Part shown: one piece after another, positions 1 to 11,115 of the stretch | Numbering within the stretch: position 1 is the stretch's first letter | Layout of the letters: each line of letters starts with the position of its first letter | NCBI GenBank assembly: GCA_964019055.1 | Contig: OZ025207.1 | Location: forward strand, 16,519,357 to 16,583,356 | Source: Anthopleura xanthogrammica | Lineage: Eukaryota > Cnidaria > Anthozoa > Actiniaria > Actiniidae | Direction: 5' to 3' | DNA length: 64,000 nucleotides | Made by a program: the position numbers and the translations under genes | The notes under the pieces: model-generated | The model's database searches: none | What the model saw: the letters and a program-made list of their open reading frames with translations, nothing else | What the model was told of the DNA's origin: nothing

Positions 1-263
1 AATTTTCTTTCAACTTTCAAATTTCATGAAAGTGACAAAATGTGCTGCACAACTATTGCGCAGATATGGAATGTTATTGCGCAACACTGAAATGTCTTTG
101 CGCATCGTTTATAGTTTATTGTACACATGTCAAGAATGCTGAAAAGTGGAAAGAAAATTCCTTTGGTTTCCGTAAGCTGTAGTAAATTATCAATACCTCA
201 ATTGGGATTTACAGTATTTCAAGACTTCTGAACCTTGTGGTATCGAAAGGATGCATGATTATA

Positions 264-567
264 CGGTTGGCTCAGTTGGTTGAGCACCGGACTTTCGTGC
301 GGGAGGTCATGGTTCGAGTTCCGGCCGGACCAACACTCAGGGTCTTAAAATATCTGAGGAGAAAGTGCTGCCTTGGTAATTACATGTACGAACGGTTAGA
401 CTTTCAAGTGGCTCGGATGACCATTTAAAGAACCACTGAGGACGTATAGAAACCCTGGCAGTGACCACCCTCAGTGCCTACACCTCATACTGACCACCTC
501 TCATGATTGTAAAGCGCCTTTGATTATATCCATATAGAAAGGGCGCTATATAAATCATAAATCATAT
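264..567 (+). mobile_element. tRNA-derived SINE, near full length
   Basis: The head is tRNA-like, with an A-box-like stretch (ggctcagttggttgag) and a B-box (ggttcgagttcc, near 312-323). The body contains 'acactcagggtcttaaaat'. The tail has the paired motifs 'gtaaagcgcc' and 'gggcgctatataaatca'. The same body or tail recurs near 26315, 45318 and 55580, so this is a dispersed family and not a working tRNA gene. The remaining flanks (1-263 and 568-992) show no recognisable gene. Confidence 0.8.
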
Positions 568-992
568 ACATGCGCGCTTTTCGAGTACAAATATCTGGCG
601 TTCAATTTCAATATTTTTCTTGCATAATAAGCAATTACTTTCTTCGTTGCAATTTTACCATTTATTATAATATCTATCTCAATATTACACAAAACTGCAT
701 GCATATATTAACCCCTATTTTTCTGTATTTGAGAACTCCTAATCGTTTTTTGAAGATTCCGAAGGATTCCGAAAGGAGGACATTAATGGATGATTCTATT
801 TGTTAGTGTGTTGCTATGGTAACACGAGGCCACCAGCGACATAAAGGGCAACTGCCTATGATTCTTAAATATGTAATGTGTTAGTCAATTGAAGTTAAAT
901 AACTATGTCAAAACAAGATAGAGTGAAGCTGGTAGACACAATCAAGAGAAATGAAGTTTCGCAATAACTATATCATCTGAGGACACTGGAAA

Positions 993-1445
993 ATGATGTT
1001 GTTTGAGAAAGGAATTAGAATTACGTCAAATCGACTAGTATGGATATTTTTTGCTTGTTTTTTGTCGTGCTTGCTTGGAATTAATGGACACGAAAGTAAA
1101 CTCACAGACTGGGTCAAAAGAGCAAATGTTTCCGAGCTTGCCTGTGAAGGCCAAAAGATGTTGCTGTCATGCGACGAGCAGGATGGAATCAAAATCCAAT
1201 CAGCATTCTGGGGAAGAAATAGTTCTACCATCTGCAAAACAACAGATTCAACAAAGAAAAACAATATCTGTAAACCGCTCGATTCGAACTATCCGCTCAA
1301 GAAACTGAGTGATATTTGTGATGAGACGAGTCGTTGTGAAATCGATGCATCTGAGGCTTACTTTGAGATACCTTTGTGCCCAAGGATTGCTAAATACCTG
1401 ACGGTCGTGTATGATTGCAGAGCTATGAGTGGACTGGGGTCCTAA
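993..1445 (+). CDS. Secreted single-domain SUEL (galactose/rhamnose-binding) lectin
   Basis: The 150-residue protein is read in one exon. It starts with a basic segment and a hydrophobic stretch (about residues 14-31, LVWIFFACFLSCLLG), which fits a signal peptide. A single SUEL/Gal_Lectin domain follows (about 48-143), with eight cysteines in family order, the 'AFWGR' motif and the closing 'KYLTVVYDC'. Family members bind galactose or rhamnose glycans outside the cell; the ligand here is unknown. Either of two adjacent Met codons could be the start, and the first was used. It differs from the collagen-lectin genes by having no Gly-X-Y part and no intron in the coding sequence. An AATAAA at 1696-1701 could be its polyadenylation signal. 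It faces the related gene at 3318-3752 tail to tail. It could be an independent lectin or a nematogalectin-related protein that never had, or lost, its collagen exon. Confidence 0.88.
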   Translation: MMLFEKGIRITSNRLVWIFFACFLSCLLGINGHESKLTDWVKRANVSELACEGQKMLLSCDEQDGIKIQSAFWGRNSSTICKTTDSTKKNNICKPLDSNYPLKKLSDICDETSRCEIDASEAYFEIPLCPRIAKYLTVVYDCRAMSGLGS

Positions 1446-3317
1446 CGACTGGGTATCTGGTTTAAATATGAAGAAAAAGAAATACGATATGAAAGTATAA
1501 ACCATGAAATATGACAAATGATTTTGTACCAACAACAGCTTTAGTTACTTTAGATCTATAACTAACGTTTTAAAAGAGCTAACGATATAAGCGGACACAC
1601 GAGTCCATCTTAGAACATTTCCAACAAGTTATTTCAAAAACAAGATGATAAAAAATATATTTTTTGTTGATTTGTTTTGCTGAAATGCCCATGAAAATAA
1701 ATTCTCTAATTTTTGAAACTATGATCAACGGACCGGTGTATACCTGCTGACAGAACCTGTTGAAAAGAGAACGCTAGAACGAGGCTAGAAGTGGCCTTGT
1801 TTATTGTCTGTAGAGGACAATATTATTACCAACGGCAATTACGATAGCAACAGAAGAAGAAGCAAAATGGCAGCGTTTTAAATAATAGAAGCAAAAGTAA
1901 AGAGGAAGTTAGAACGACAAAAACTAACAGATCAGGAGCAGCATTAAAGTAGTAGCCATGTTGGCGAAGAAGATGAAACAACAGCTGCCAGTAGCAGCAA
2001 TGGTGACGGCAGTAACAGCTATAACTGCAGTAATGGTGGCAACAAAAGAAGAAGAAACATCGAGAATACCTACAGGAGCAGCACCAACCTCAACGAAAGA
2101 CAATTTCCAATGTGCACGAGCTCAGTCGAATTTCTAGCACAAAGCATGATGGGAAACTGAGTCCTTGCGCTTTTTTGGCTTCTCTAATAATTCATCTGAC
2201 AATTTTTCCTTTGACATTTTTTTCCGGAAGTGTAAGTATGTCAACAGACAAAAATAACACAACATTTTTTTCTGGTGTTCCCTTTGATTTCCCTGTTCCA
2301 TTTTTGCAGCACTCAGTTTCCCAGAGTGCTTTGTGAGCTTTGATGCACATTGCCTATTAAAGTCCAATACTATTTATTGGGGTTGTGATTGTTTCAAGTC
2401 TTATGCTAGTATAAAGAGGTTCTAACGTCAGAGGAATATACATAAAGTGGAAGTGTAATAAGTGATTTCCAAAAGTATTTATTTGATGTTCAAAAAGATG
2501 TACAAACTCAATATTATAAGGCATTGTTCTACACCAAGTGACAAAGTCCCTTTTTCTCTCTTCTTATTGGCCAAGAGGGTGCCACGTGATGTTCATTAAA
2601 TTTCACTGTTTTCCGGCACCAAAACGCTGTAAGTTCTAAGCTATCACGATATAATATGATGTGATAACTTTATTCCAACACAGTATTACTATGGACCGTC
2701 TCGCATAATCTATAGGGATGTTAAACACATGGTATATGCATTGTTCAAATTACATGGTATTTTCAACATCTGATTCATTTGTGTTAGTCTCTCAAGTATG
2801 ATTTACCATTACTGTGAATTTAGTTGTGAAAGGGGAGGGGAGGGGAAGGGAGAGGAGGGCAGGGGGGCTTAAAAGAGAGGGGGCTTAATAAATTTCTTCG
2901 TTTAAAAAGGGGGGGCATATTTGAGAGGGGGAGCTTAATAGAGAATCTACAGTATACTACCCGGTAAATAACAAAGCCGGAAGTGATTTAACCGAAAACG
3001 TAAATTTTTCTACGGTTTTAAAGCCAAATAATTAAAAAAATCGAAAAACTGGGTTTTGTGTTCTTTGACATTTGGCATATAACATGCCTCGATAACGTCC
3101 TCCCGGGACCACAAAACACACTGTTTCTCCTTGGTCCCAGTCAATAAGTGTTAATTACATCTCGCCAAGCTCGACTTTTATCAGCCCAGAGGTTGTTCAG
3201 TTCAGAGATCGAATGGATAAAAGTTTGAAGCCATGATAAACGTAACGGTTTCGAGAAAAAATACATAGATAGAAACCAAGTTTCTGCAGCTACTATGACA
3301 GTTGTATCCTTGAGTTA
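1446..3317. other. Noncoding spacer between convergent lectin genes
   Basis: No gene is recognised. The stretch holds a possible poly(A) signal (1696-1701), an imperfect purine-rich low-complexity tract (about 1840-2060), a MITE-like inverted repeat (2135-2340) and a G-rich tract (about 2828-2940) made of short G runs beside 'gggcttaata' motifs. Confidence 0.6.
2135..2340. mobile_element. MITE-like element with about 26-bp terminal inverted repeats
   Basis: The left end 'gcacaaagcatgatgggaaa' is mirrored at the right end by 'tttcccagagtgctttgtg', with few mismatches. The interior is AT-rich and has no coding similarity. The open frames on both strands here are read-through of the element. 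Confidence 0.7.
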
Positions 3318-3752
3318 TTATCCAGTCATTGTGTTGCAGTGATATCGAACTTTCAAATACTTCATTACACTCGGACAACATTTAGGAAGCTCAAAGATCC
3401 CGGCCGAAGCAAAGAGATGACAAAACTGTTTCTTATTACACATATCTTTGACCACCTCTGTTTGATTTGACAAACACAAAGGCGTACAAGGTATAGGTGT
3501 CTTCCTGGCACGATCTGCCTCTGTGGCACATGTCACGGTGTCATCCCGACCCCAGAACGCCGACTGGACGTTAATTCCCAAACTAGTATCACACATCAAG
3601 GTCATGTCGGCTCCTTCACAAGCCATTGTTGTAATATTCCCTTGTACTACGATGCTGCTTAGTTCATTTTGGAAACCCATAGCAACCAATAAGAACATCA
3701 GAAAAACAACAGAAGATGCTACAAGGTCCATGACAGAATGATACTGTCTCAT
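3318..3752 (-). CDS. Secreted single-domain SUEL lectin (second copy)
   Basis: From the ATG at 3752 the protein has 144 residues. A long hydrophobic stretch (about residues 9-26, LVASSVVFLMFLLVAMG) suits a signal peptide or anchor. A single SUEL domain follows with 'MACEG', 'SAFWGRDD' and a final 'KYLKVRYHC'. It has extra cysteines (LCL and KCC) beyond the usual eight. The frame is open upstream of 3752 but has no ATG there. A strong splice acceptor (polypyrimidine tract then ttag, exon starting at 3836) suggests that part is 5' UTR after an intron. The domain is closest in layout to the gene at 993-1445, and the two are convergent. It is probably an extracellular glycan-binding or nematocyst-related protein; ligand and tissue cannot be read from sequence. 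Confidence 0.88.
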   Translation of the reverse strand: MRQYHSVMDLVASSVVFLMFLLVAMGFQNELSSIVVQGNITTMACEGADMTLMCDTSLGINVQSAFWGRDDTVTCATEADRARKTPIPCTPLCLSNQTEVVKDMCNKKQFCHLFASAGIFELPKCCPSVMKYLKVRYHCNTMTG

Positions 3753-3836
3753 TATTTTGTCTATCTTGATATTAGAATCCCTCGCTGGAATGTGAGAGAG
3801 AATGCGACGGCACTTTGAAGACAAGAAACTCTGTCA

Positions 3837-4553
3837 CTAAAGAAAAAAACAAATTGAATAAAGTTTTGCACCTAGAGAGTTTGTTTTGTTATTATGAACC
3901 TTTTTTGTAACATGTTTTTCAAAATATCGTATGTATCTTTGAAGACAAAAAGCGAATTTAAAGGCACTTTTGTTCCAGTTCGAGGTTACTCTCAACTCTT
4001 GATTTTCCAAACGTAGTTTTCTTCAATGGAATACTTAACAAAAAAAAACTATTATTTTATATTTCTGGAAAAGAATATCAAAACAAAGCTGGTACACCTG
4101 TTTCTGGTATAATTCTAAAAGCACAAATATGATGCCAGTAATTTTTTGTTTTGTATTTTACCTTGTCATACAATTTTTGTAACTTGAATATTGCTTTGGG
4201 GTTAAAATCCTGTTAACCCTGCTGAGGAGTCATGAAGTGGAAATGGCTTTTACGTTCTCAGTCCGGCTCAAATTTGTATCTATTATGGTAACTGTAGATT
4301 TTAGAATATTGTTTTAAAAGATAATTAAAGGTAATTTAGCCATCTCTCGGGGTTTTTGTTTACGAATAGTTACAGGTAAAGGAAGAAAAGTGACACTGAC
4401 CCCAAGCAATAAGCCTCAAGGTCAAACTTCCTTGAAAGATGAGAATCATATATTACAGTTGTTTTTCAAGTAAAGGTATAGAAATAATGAAAAAGAAAGG
4501 AAGGAAAAAAGAAGAAAAGAAGGAAGGATAGAAAGAAAGAAAGAAAGACACTT

Positions 4554-4589
<36 letters not shown>

Positions 4590-6047
4590 AAGCAAAAAGG
4601 AAAATATTTAAAAGTCAATCATTGTCATTTAAAAAAAAAAATAATCCATCCCATCATTTTTGGCAAATTTAAAGAGAGAGATAATCGATTCAATTGTTTG
4701 AGTTTTCGTGCGGTTCTACGTTTTGATTGGTTGAAATACAAGAGAACCATTCAAATGCCAAAGCATCCGGCGAACCATTAAAAGCCACTAAAAATATGCA
4801 AATAAATTTGAGCTTCAAAAAACAGTTCTCTTGGTTTCTTAAATACGCTTCATCGTTTCGAATAAAATAAAGCTTGTTGCTATAACCTGTTTTCATACTT
4901 CAACAAGACCCAAGCAGTTCTATCCGCGCAGGCTTAGCACAAAAGATCCCCAACTGACCAAACTGCATTACGTCCATTAAACACCAACAAATATTCTTTC
5001 CAGTTTGTTTAGCGCAGTACGAAAAATTCTGCAAAATTTCGCTCGCATTTGAACAGTACTTCAATTTAATTTAATAGTTCTAAAAACTTGAAGCAGTATT
5101 TGTATTCTTAGGCTAGATTTTGATTTAATGGCTTACCTTTGATTTTGTAAACTGAATGAATATCTTGGGTTGTTTATCAAGCATGTTTTGCAATCGTACC
5201 CACTTTGTGTCCTTTATATCTTGTCGAATATTTACCAGGAATTGAATGATTACACCTCAAATTTTCAAACCATAGCCGTACTTGGTTTTAAAGATGTAAG
5301 ACTGAGCACATTTTGGTGAATAAAGAATGACCAAAGAATGAATTATTTGAGCTCCTTTCGAGTTGTAAATTTGCATAAGCATAAGCGTGTATCACCTACT
5401 CGGGCTCAGTTGTGCGCGCTCATTAGCAGCAATTGTCTTTTCTCTCACCTCATATGGAAGAGATGTAACGCATATTTCTATGGTGTTCGTGACAGAACGT
5501 AGTCACGCATTCTAATGTTCATGTCACAGTTAAAGGAGTTTTTTGATATTTCGTATCATTTCCTTGTTACTAAACTCAGACTAGACTAGCAAGATATGTC
5601 TTTTTATTTTCCCGCCAAAATGCTTCTGCAAGTAAAACTCTTTCACTCTGGGTGTAATATATCTTTGATTTCAGATCACCCGTCTTTCCCTTGAAAACAA
5701 TTGATTTGATTATAAATAAATATAGAATAAATCAATGAATACAGATTAAACTCAATAAAATCCAGACGAGTTTATTGCAAATAAAATAATAATAATAATA
5801 AAATCGGAAAAGGAATATATAATAGCTAGGAACGAATTTATAAGCCAATTCAAAGTTTAAAAGTCGTTTTCAGTGCGCATGCGATTTTATCCCGAATTTC
5901 TCACCTTCTTTTGTTTAAACCTTCTCTTGTTTTTGATAAAACAAAAGAAGGTGAGAAATTCGGGATAAAATCGCATGCGCACTGAAAACGATTCTTAAAC
6001 TGTGAACTGGCTTATACTGAAGCTCAGCAAGTGCGCATTTAAAGTAA

Positions 6048-6095
<48 letters not shown>

Positions 6096-6433
6096 ACATT
6101 GCATGGTAGTTAAACACATAGACATATATTTTCTTTTTCTTTTAAAGATTGCATTATAAAATAAAGTTGACTATTATTAATTATCATTATTTTTATCATT
6201 ATTATTTTTATATTATTTTATAAGAAAGATAAACGCGAAAAGTTTTGGATGTTTCGATGACATCATTGTTGTTATTATTAGCACTATTGATATAACTATT
6301 ATGTATGTTATTTCAGCTTTACAAATAATAAATTATTATTATAATTATTAAACTCTATTAGACCGATTCAGTTGGTTGGTGCGTCTATCAGCCCGTCTGG
6401 TATTATTCATTATTTCACGAGACAGCCATCAAT
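3837..6433. repeat. Noncoding stretch with microsatellites and an inverted repeat
   Basis: No gene is recognised, and the strand expected to carry a lectin exon downstream of the 6434-7160 gene shows no FWGR-type motif. Contents include an (ACAG)n run near 4557-4588, A/G-rich sequence just before it, the near-perfect palindromic element at 5840-6015, and (TTA)n at about 6046-6092. Confidence 0.6.
5840..6015. mobile_element. Foldback MITE, nearly a perfect palindrome
   Basis: The two arms are near-perfect inverted copies, with only about 20 bases between them. The central part (from 'cgttttcagtgcgcatgcg' to the mirrored 'cgcatgcgcactgaaaacg') is essentially exact. The outer ends 'ataagcca' and 'tggcttat' are slightly diverged. 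The transcript would form a long hairpin. No protein is encoded. Confidence 0.8.
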
Positions 6434-7034
6434 TTAAGCCTTGGTACCACTACCACTGCCACTACCACTACCACTGCCACTACCACTGCCAACGGTGACA
6501 CTGCTGCGCTTGTGTTCATTACTGGCCGCTTTGACGTTCTTGTTGATGACGAAGCCAACAGGAAGTTTTTTGTTCCAGTAGAAACCGTTGATCGAGTCTC
6601 TTGATTTTATGACATGACGTGGGCTTCTGAGACGCGGTGCGCATTCCTGGAACAAGCACAAGTTATGGTTATAGACCTCTTTAGCTTGGACCACGTGTCA
6701 TTCCCTTCCCTAGAGTATCATTTCTTTGTTTAACGGTTGCGCATGAGAAGACACATGAATATGGATACAACTCAAAGAAAGAATCTTATTCTCAAGAGAA
6801 TGACACGTGGTCTGAAATGGGAAAACATTACATCGCGCTCGACAATAAAACCAGAGAATCAAGCAACATCAAACTCTTTAAATCGGAGCTCAAAAAGAAC
6901 ATTTCAAAATTAAATGTATAATATAGTCAAATTAATAATATAATGTATAATCATATTGTTTTCGTATATATAATGTAAAAAAAAAAACACGACCACATCA
7001 GCCATGCTGTAAAAACCCATCGTGTATAAATTAA

Positions 7035-7078
<44 letters not shown>

Positions 7079-7160
7079 TCAATAATGTGTAGATACTTAC
7101 TGTCAATACAGCAAGACAGACAACTGCAAAGATGAAAACTCCTCCTTTTGAAAGCATCAT
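6434..7160 (-). CDS. Small secreted relative of the collagen-lectin genes, without collagen or lectin domain
   Basis: Two coding exons are proposed: 7160-7101 and 6646-6434, joined in phase 0 (donor gtaagt, acceptor ttccag). The product has 90 residues. Exon 1 is a signal peptide (starts MMLSKGG, core VVCLAVLT) that matches exon 1 of the gene at 12475 (MKLSRGA, core LCLAVLA). Exon 2 opens with 'ECAPRLRSPRH', matching '[11 protein letters not shown]' there. Both then have a '(L/I)PVGF-like' motif (KLPVGFVINK against [10 protein letters not shown]). Where the relative enters Gly-Pro-Pro triplets, this protein has a Gly-Ser run and stops after 'GTKA'. A splice acceptor lies 4 bases before the ATG. 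It may be a shortened paralogue, a decayed copy, or a real short secreted peptide. No downstream lectin exon was found. Confidence 0.65.
6670..6836. mobile_element. Palindromic MITE, 'cacgtg/tgaaatggg' family (copy 1)
   Basis: It lies in the intron of the small gene at 6434-7160. Its right arm 'gaatgacacgtggtctgaaa' is the inverse of a left arm around 'ccacgtgtcattc', with 'atagacctc' outside. The interior 'acatgaatatggatacaact' is shared with the copy at 59102-59302. Further copies are at 11531, 24910 and 30425. Confidence 0.75.
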
Positions 7161-9788
7161 GTTCCTGAGGAAAAAAGTGTAATTGTGACATCATATTGGT
7201 GGCGTGGCGAGAGTTTCAGATATGGGGAAGCGAGCAAGCGTGTTTTAGCGCCAAAATAGACCATTTTCCAATTCGTACACTACCGCTGTTTTCATTGATT
7301 ACAGACTCATTTACTCAGGGTTAGCCTCATTTCAGCGTCTAAATATTCACAAATACCAACGGTGAAGTAAAGAATGCACAACTTTAACAATACAAGCAGT
7401 TTGAAATTCCACAGACCTTCACTGGAATGCATAAATATTAAAAAAAAAATTCCATTAGAAATCGAGGCTTAGTCTTAGCAACAGAGAACTCGAAATAGAG
7501 TATTCCCGCCAAATCATGAACAGGAACTCCATCATTATAATATAACTAAACTGAACTGCTTTGACTTTACGTGCAAGGGGTCTATTTTACATGTTTGAGT
7601 GGTGATATGATGTTTATAAACACCTCAGGGACACTAGAGAAAAACGTTTGCGCATGCGTGCCTTTCAGCACGCTTTCCAAGAATTTCCAAGAGTTTTAGT
7701 GAGAAACTGAATAAATGCTTGTTTTCTCCAAGTATACAAAAAAGTTCGTGGTATACTTTTGTGAGACCAAGATACTGTATTAATAAAGGCAATATGAAAG
7801 AATTAGCCTTAAGTTTCAAGAACTGACTTTAAGATTTGGCATTTTGTAAAGACTATTCTTCAGGCAAGTGTGAAAGTCAAATTTGCATATTTCTACAATA
7901 GCACGAAGACGCTTTTGACTAATTTGCATGCGGACTTAGACCATGCGCAGACGTTTTTCACGCGTGTCCACCTCAGGGGCTTTATTCACACAGCGACCAT
8001 ATTTATTCCCATGAGAGCTAAAACCTTTGTTTGGAATGTTCTGAAACCACTCAAAGCGAGCTAGGGCAAGGGGAACCAAGGGATTCAAAACCTAATGTTT
8101 CAACCAATATGGCCGCTGCGTGATAAAAGTGAATAACGTACGTGTGATAACAAACGAGTTTGACAACAAACCAACAAACAAACAAACAAACTGAAAAACA
8201 TAAGATTGTTCAATCTTCTACTACATTTTATGGGCAATTAAACATCATTTGGCAATAATATATAAACCAATGTTCCAGTTGACCAAATATTCGTTTGGGA
8301 AGTGAACAAAATAAAAAATAAGGTTTGAAAAATACTGGAATAACAAGTGAAAAACAATGAAAATACAGTCAGACAATAAAAAATAGAAATCCAATAATAA
8401 TACTAAATGCATCGTGGAATTTTTCTCTGGTCATGGTTAACTACGTTCTGATATTGAAGAGGAAGTAGCTACTAGAAAACGCGTAAGAAAGCTTGTGACA
8501 TAAAATAACTGGTATTTTCTACGGCTACTTACTTCGAGTGTTGACCTGTTTGGCTTAGCTCGGATAAACTTGCGGGTTTATTTGTCAAGGGATTTTTGTA
8601 ATGAATATCTTTCTTTCGGAAGAAGTTCTTCTTATGTAGAGCCTACCAATGACTGTATTCTTATCAATGCATTTAATCATCTCCTGGTGTTATTTTTTTC
8701 AATCCTAACTAAATCTTATGACATCAAAGGGGGCTAACCGAGTATAGTCGATCTGTCAACCCATGAATGACCACCCGCGCTGCCAGTAGTGTTCTGACCA
8801 TCAAATTGACATTGGTGCACGCCTTCATATTTATTTTAGACATAAATTACTCATTTGACAAATCCAAACTGTATATTCACTGATGTGTTATGACATAAGT
8901 TAGAAAAACTCCACCTTAACATTATTACTAATGATGCAACAGATGAATCATTCCTGTTAAAGATATACACCTTGAGGAAGAAACTTGAATCTAGAATTTC
9001 AAATTTCAAAATAAAAAAAATCCCGCGGGAAACTAGAGGGGTTTAAGTTTAAGTCGCCTCAGGGCGCGATCGGCGTGCGGGACATTTGCATATCTATATC
9101 ATAATAGTCTACCCAGTCCCCCGTCAGTGCCACAAAATTGTCTCAGGGTTTTTACTCTCCAGCAAACTAAAGCCCGTAAATCACAAGAGTAAGTTTTAGT
9201 GTGGTGCCTTTTGGGTATCTCTGGCTGAGAGGTTCGCTCTTCACTAAACCAGAAATCAAAGTTTGTCTTTAAAACTCACGCTCGGCCAGATAAGCCACAG
9301 GTAGCCGCCATCTTCTTTTACCCTTTTCGAGTAAATTTACTGGATGACATCACACCCCGCCATCGGGGTCGTTACACTCGGCATGCCACGCTTCACAGTT
9401 CACTCCAGAGGAGGACTTCTTTGTTATTGTAGAATCGTTTGGTTTAGATTTACTTTTTATAAAAGACTAATGTTCAATTAAATATCCTGCTACTCCTCCC
9501 CATCAAGGTATGGCTAACAGGAATTGCATTCATTTGTCAACACTGGCTAAAAAAATCTAAATCAAAACAAATGTCTGTGGTTCACGTGAACTGATTGTAG
9601 ATTTCGATCCAAATGGCAAACCAACTAGCTAGAAGAAATTAATCCCTTAAAATCAAGTTACAATGGCGAGCAAAGTAACTTTGTAAATTAGTATAGCATT
9701 TATACAGTGTAAAGACTAATAAGAATCATTTTTTCAAGTACAAGAGTTAAGTTTCACGGGTTTGCCGACTAGTTCCATATATTTCGTT

Positions 9789-10016
9789 GGTTACACATTT
9801 AGGGTCGCTATCCGTGAAATAAAGCCGTGAATAAAAACCATATCAATGAAGTGATACGATATCACTTCACGGTAAACTGATATATAATCGACCCTAAGTG
9901 TGTAATAAACAAGTTATTAGTACATGTTAAGAGCTGATATCATTTTTATTCACTCGTTCACGATATGATACGGGAAACTCGTGAATAAAAACGATATCAG
10001 GCTCTTAACACGTGAT
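9789..10016. repeat. Two adjacent inverted repeats
   Basis: The first pair is 'ttacacatttagggtcg' (about 9790) with 'cgaccctaagtgtgtaa' (ending about 9908). The second pair is 'gttaagagctgatatcattt' with its near-inverse ending about 10016. Both share an internal motif resembling 'gtgaataaaaa..atatca', so they may be related miniature elements inserted side by side. Confidence 0.65.
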
Positions 10017-10459
10017 AATCTCTATTTATTCCCCTTTTCTTAAAGATAGCCTGACAGGAGTATTTTGCAGCATCCATTGGCGTAAAGAAACACTAACGAA
10101 CGAAACATTAAAAGATCTAGTTTATCCAACTAAGGTGTATTATTTATTATTTGCCGACTTAAAATCAGAAGTGAGAACGGAAAAGGCGACAAACGATACG
10201 GGAGCCTTATAGATGCGCATGCGCTTCCAGACATCGAGTGCTGAAACAACGTATAGAAGCACGATGCATTTACGACTATGCTTGATTTTATCCCAACACC
10301 GCTATCCAGAGAACTACACACTTATCAGGAATATGGGCAAAAGCCTAAGAAAGAGGCCCTCTAAGTTAGTCGACCAGCAAACAAGGCATGTCAGATTAAA
10401 TCCAATCAATGGAATAAGTCTAGATAGCACGCGAGAAATCGTCGTAGTCTCTACAAAGT

Positions 10460-10580
10460 ACGTTTTGGTAGACGTCAATCAAGGCGTTTCCATGGCATTT
10501 CACAGGCACGTGCCCTCGAAAACTTTGTGTTTTCCGACATGTCATCGAAGCACTTTGATTGGCATCCACCAAAACCTTAT
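10460..10580. mobile_element. Short inverted-repeat element
   Basis: The left arm 'gttttggtagacgtcaatca' is mirrored by 'tgattggcatccaccaaaac' at the right with a few mismatches. It lies inside an open reading frame with no other support. Confidence 0.6.
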
Positions 10581-11115
10581 TTTGTCGCGACCGCAAATTC
10601 TAAGATTCTGCACATGCTATTGAGAAGCACTGTGACACTGACACCCTGTTAGTACGAATACTTTCACTGGATCCCTTGAAGTCCGTACTAACGGGCTCCA
10701 CTGTTTGCATCGAATGATTTAAGAACGACCCATTAACCAATGAGATAAACAGCTTTATTTAAATATAAAAGTAAATTCATCTTTCCATAGTTGATTAATT
10801 GATAATATCCTCTAATAAATATATCTAGAAACGCCTGCATACGTAATGAGAACTTTGTTATTTACATTATTGAGTGAGGTATGTCATCTCATAACTGTGC
10901 TATACACGAAATAGATTGGATTGTAAGTTACAACTTATGCGGCGTTACTATTGGGTTAAGTCAGAATCACGTGATCAAGTTTGCCCAAATAAAATTTTCA
11001 CTTTATGAAAATATATTACATTATGTATGATGAAATTTTCCGGAGCTATTGCTGAGGTTTGACGGGTTGACGTAGTCAACATTATTAGCAAAAACATCAA
11101 GAGAAATCAGATGTT

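Larger units (their letters stand above)
7165..11115. other. Intergenic, no recognised gene
   Basis: This stretch contains three inverted-repeat structures (9789-9908, 9923-10016 and 10460-10580) and no protein similarity I can name. An open frame at 10213-10623 overlaps one of them and has no recognisable motif. A good minus-strand donor near 8532 could end a 5' UTR exon of the gene at 6434-7160; this is inference only. Confidence 0.55.

Noticed and set aside
264..340. tRNA gene
   Set aside because: A- and B-boxes are present, but the sequence continues into a repeated body and tail found elsewhere, so it is a SINE head.
3753..3824. Longer N-terminus for the 3318-3752 lectin
   Set aside because: The extension has no ATG and follows a splice acceptor at 3836, so it is better read as 5' UTR.
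10213..10623. 136-residue open frame
   Set aside because: No domain, no signal peptide, and it overlaps an inverted-repeat element.
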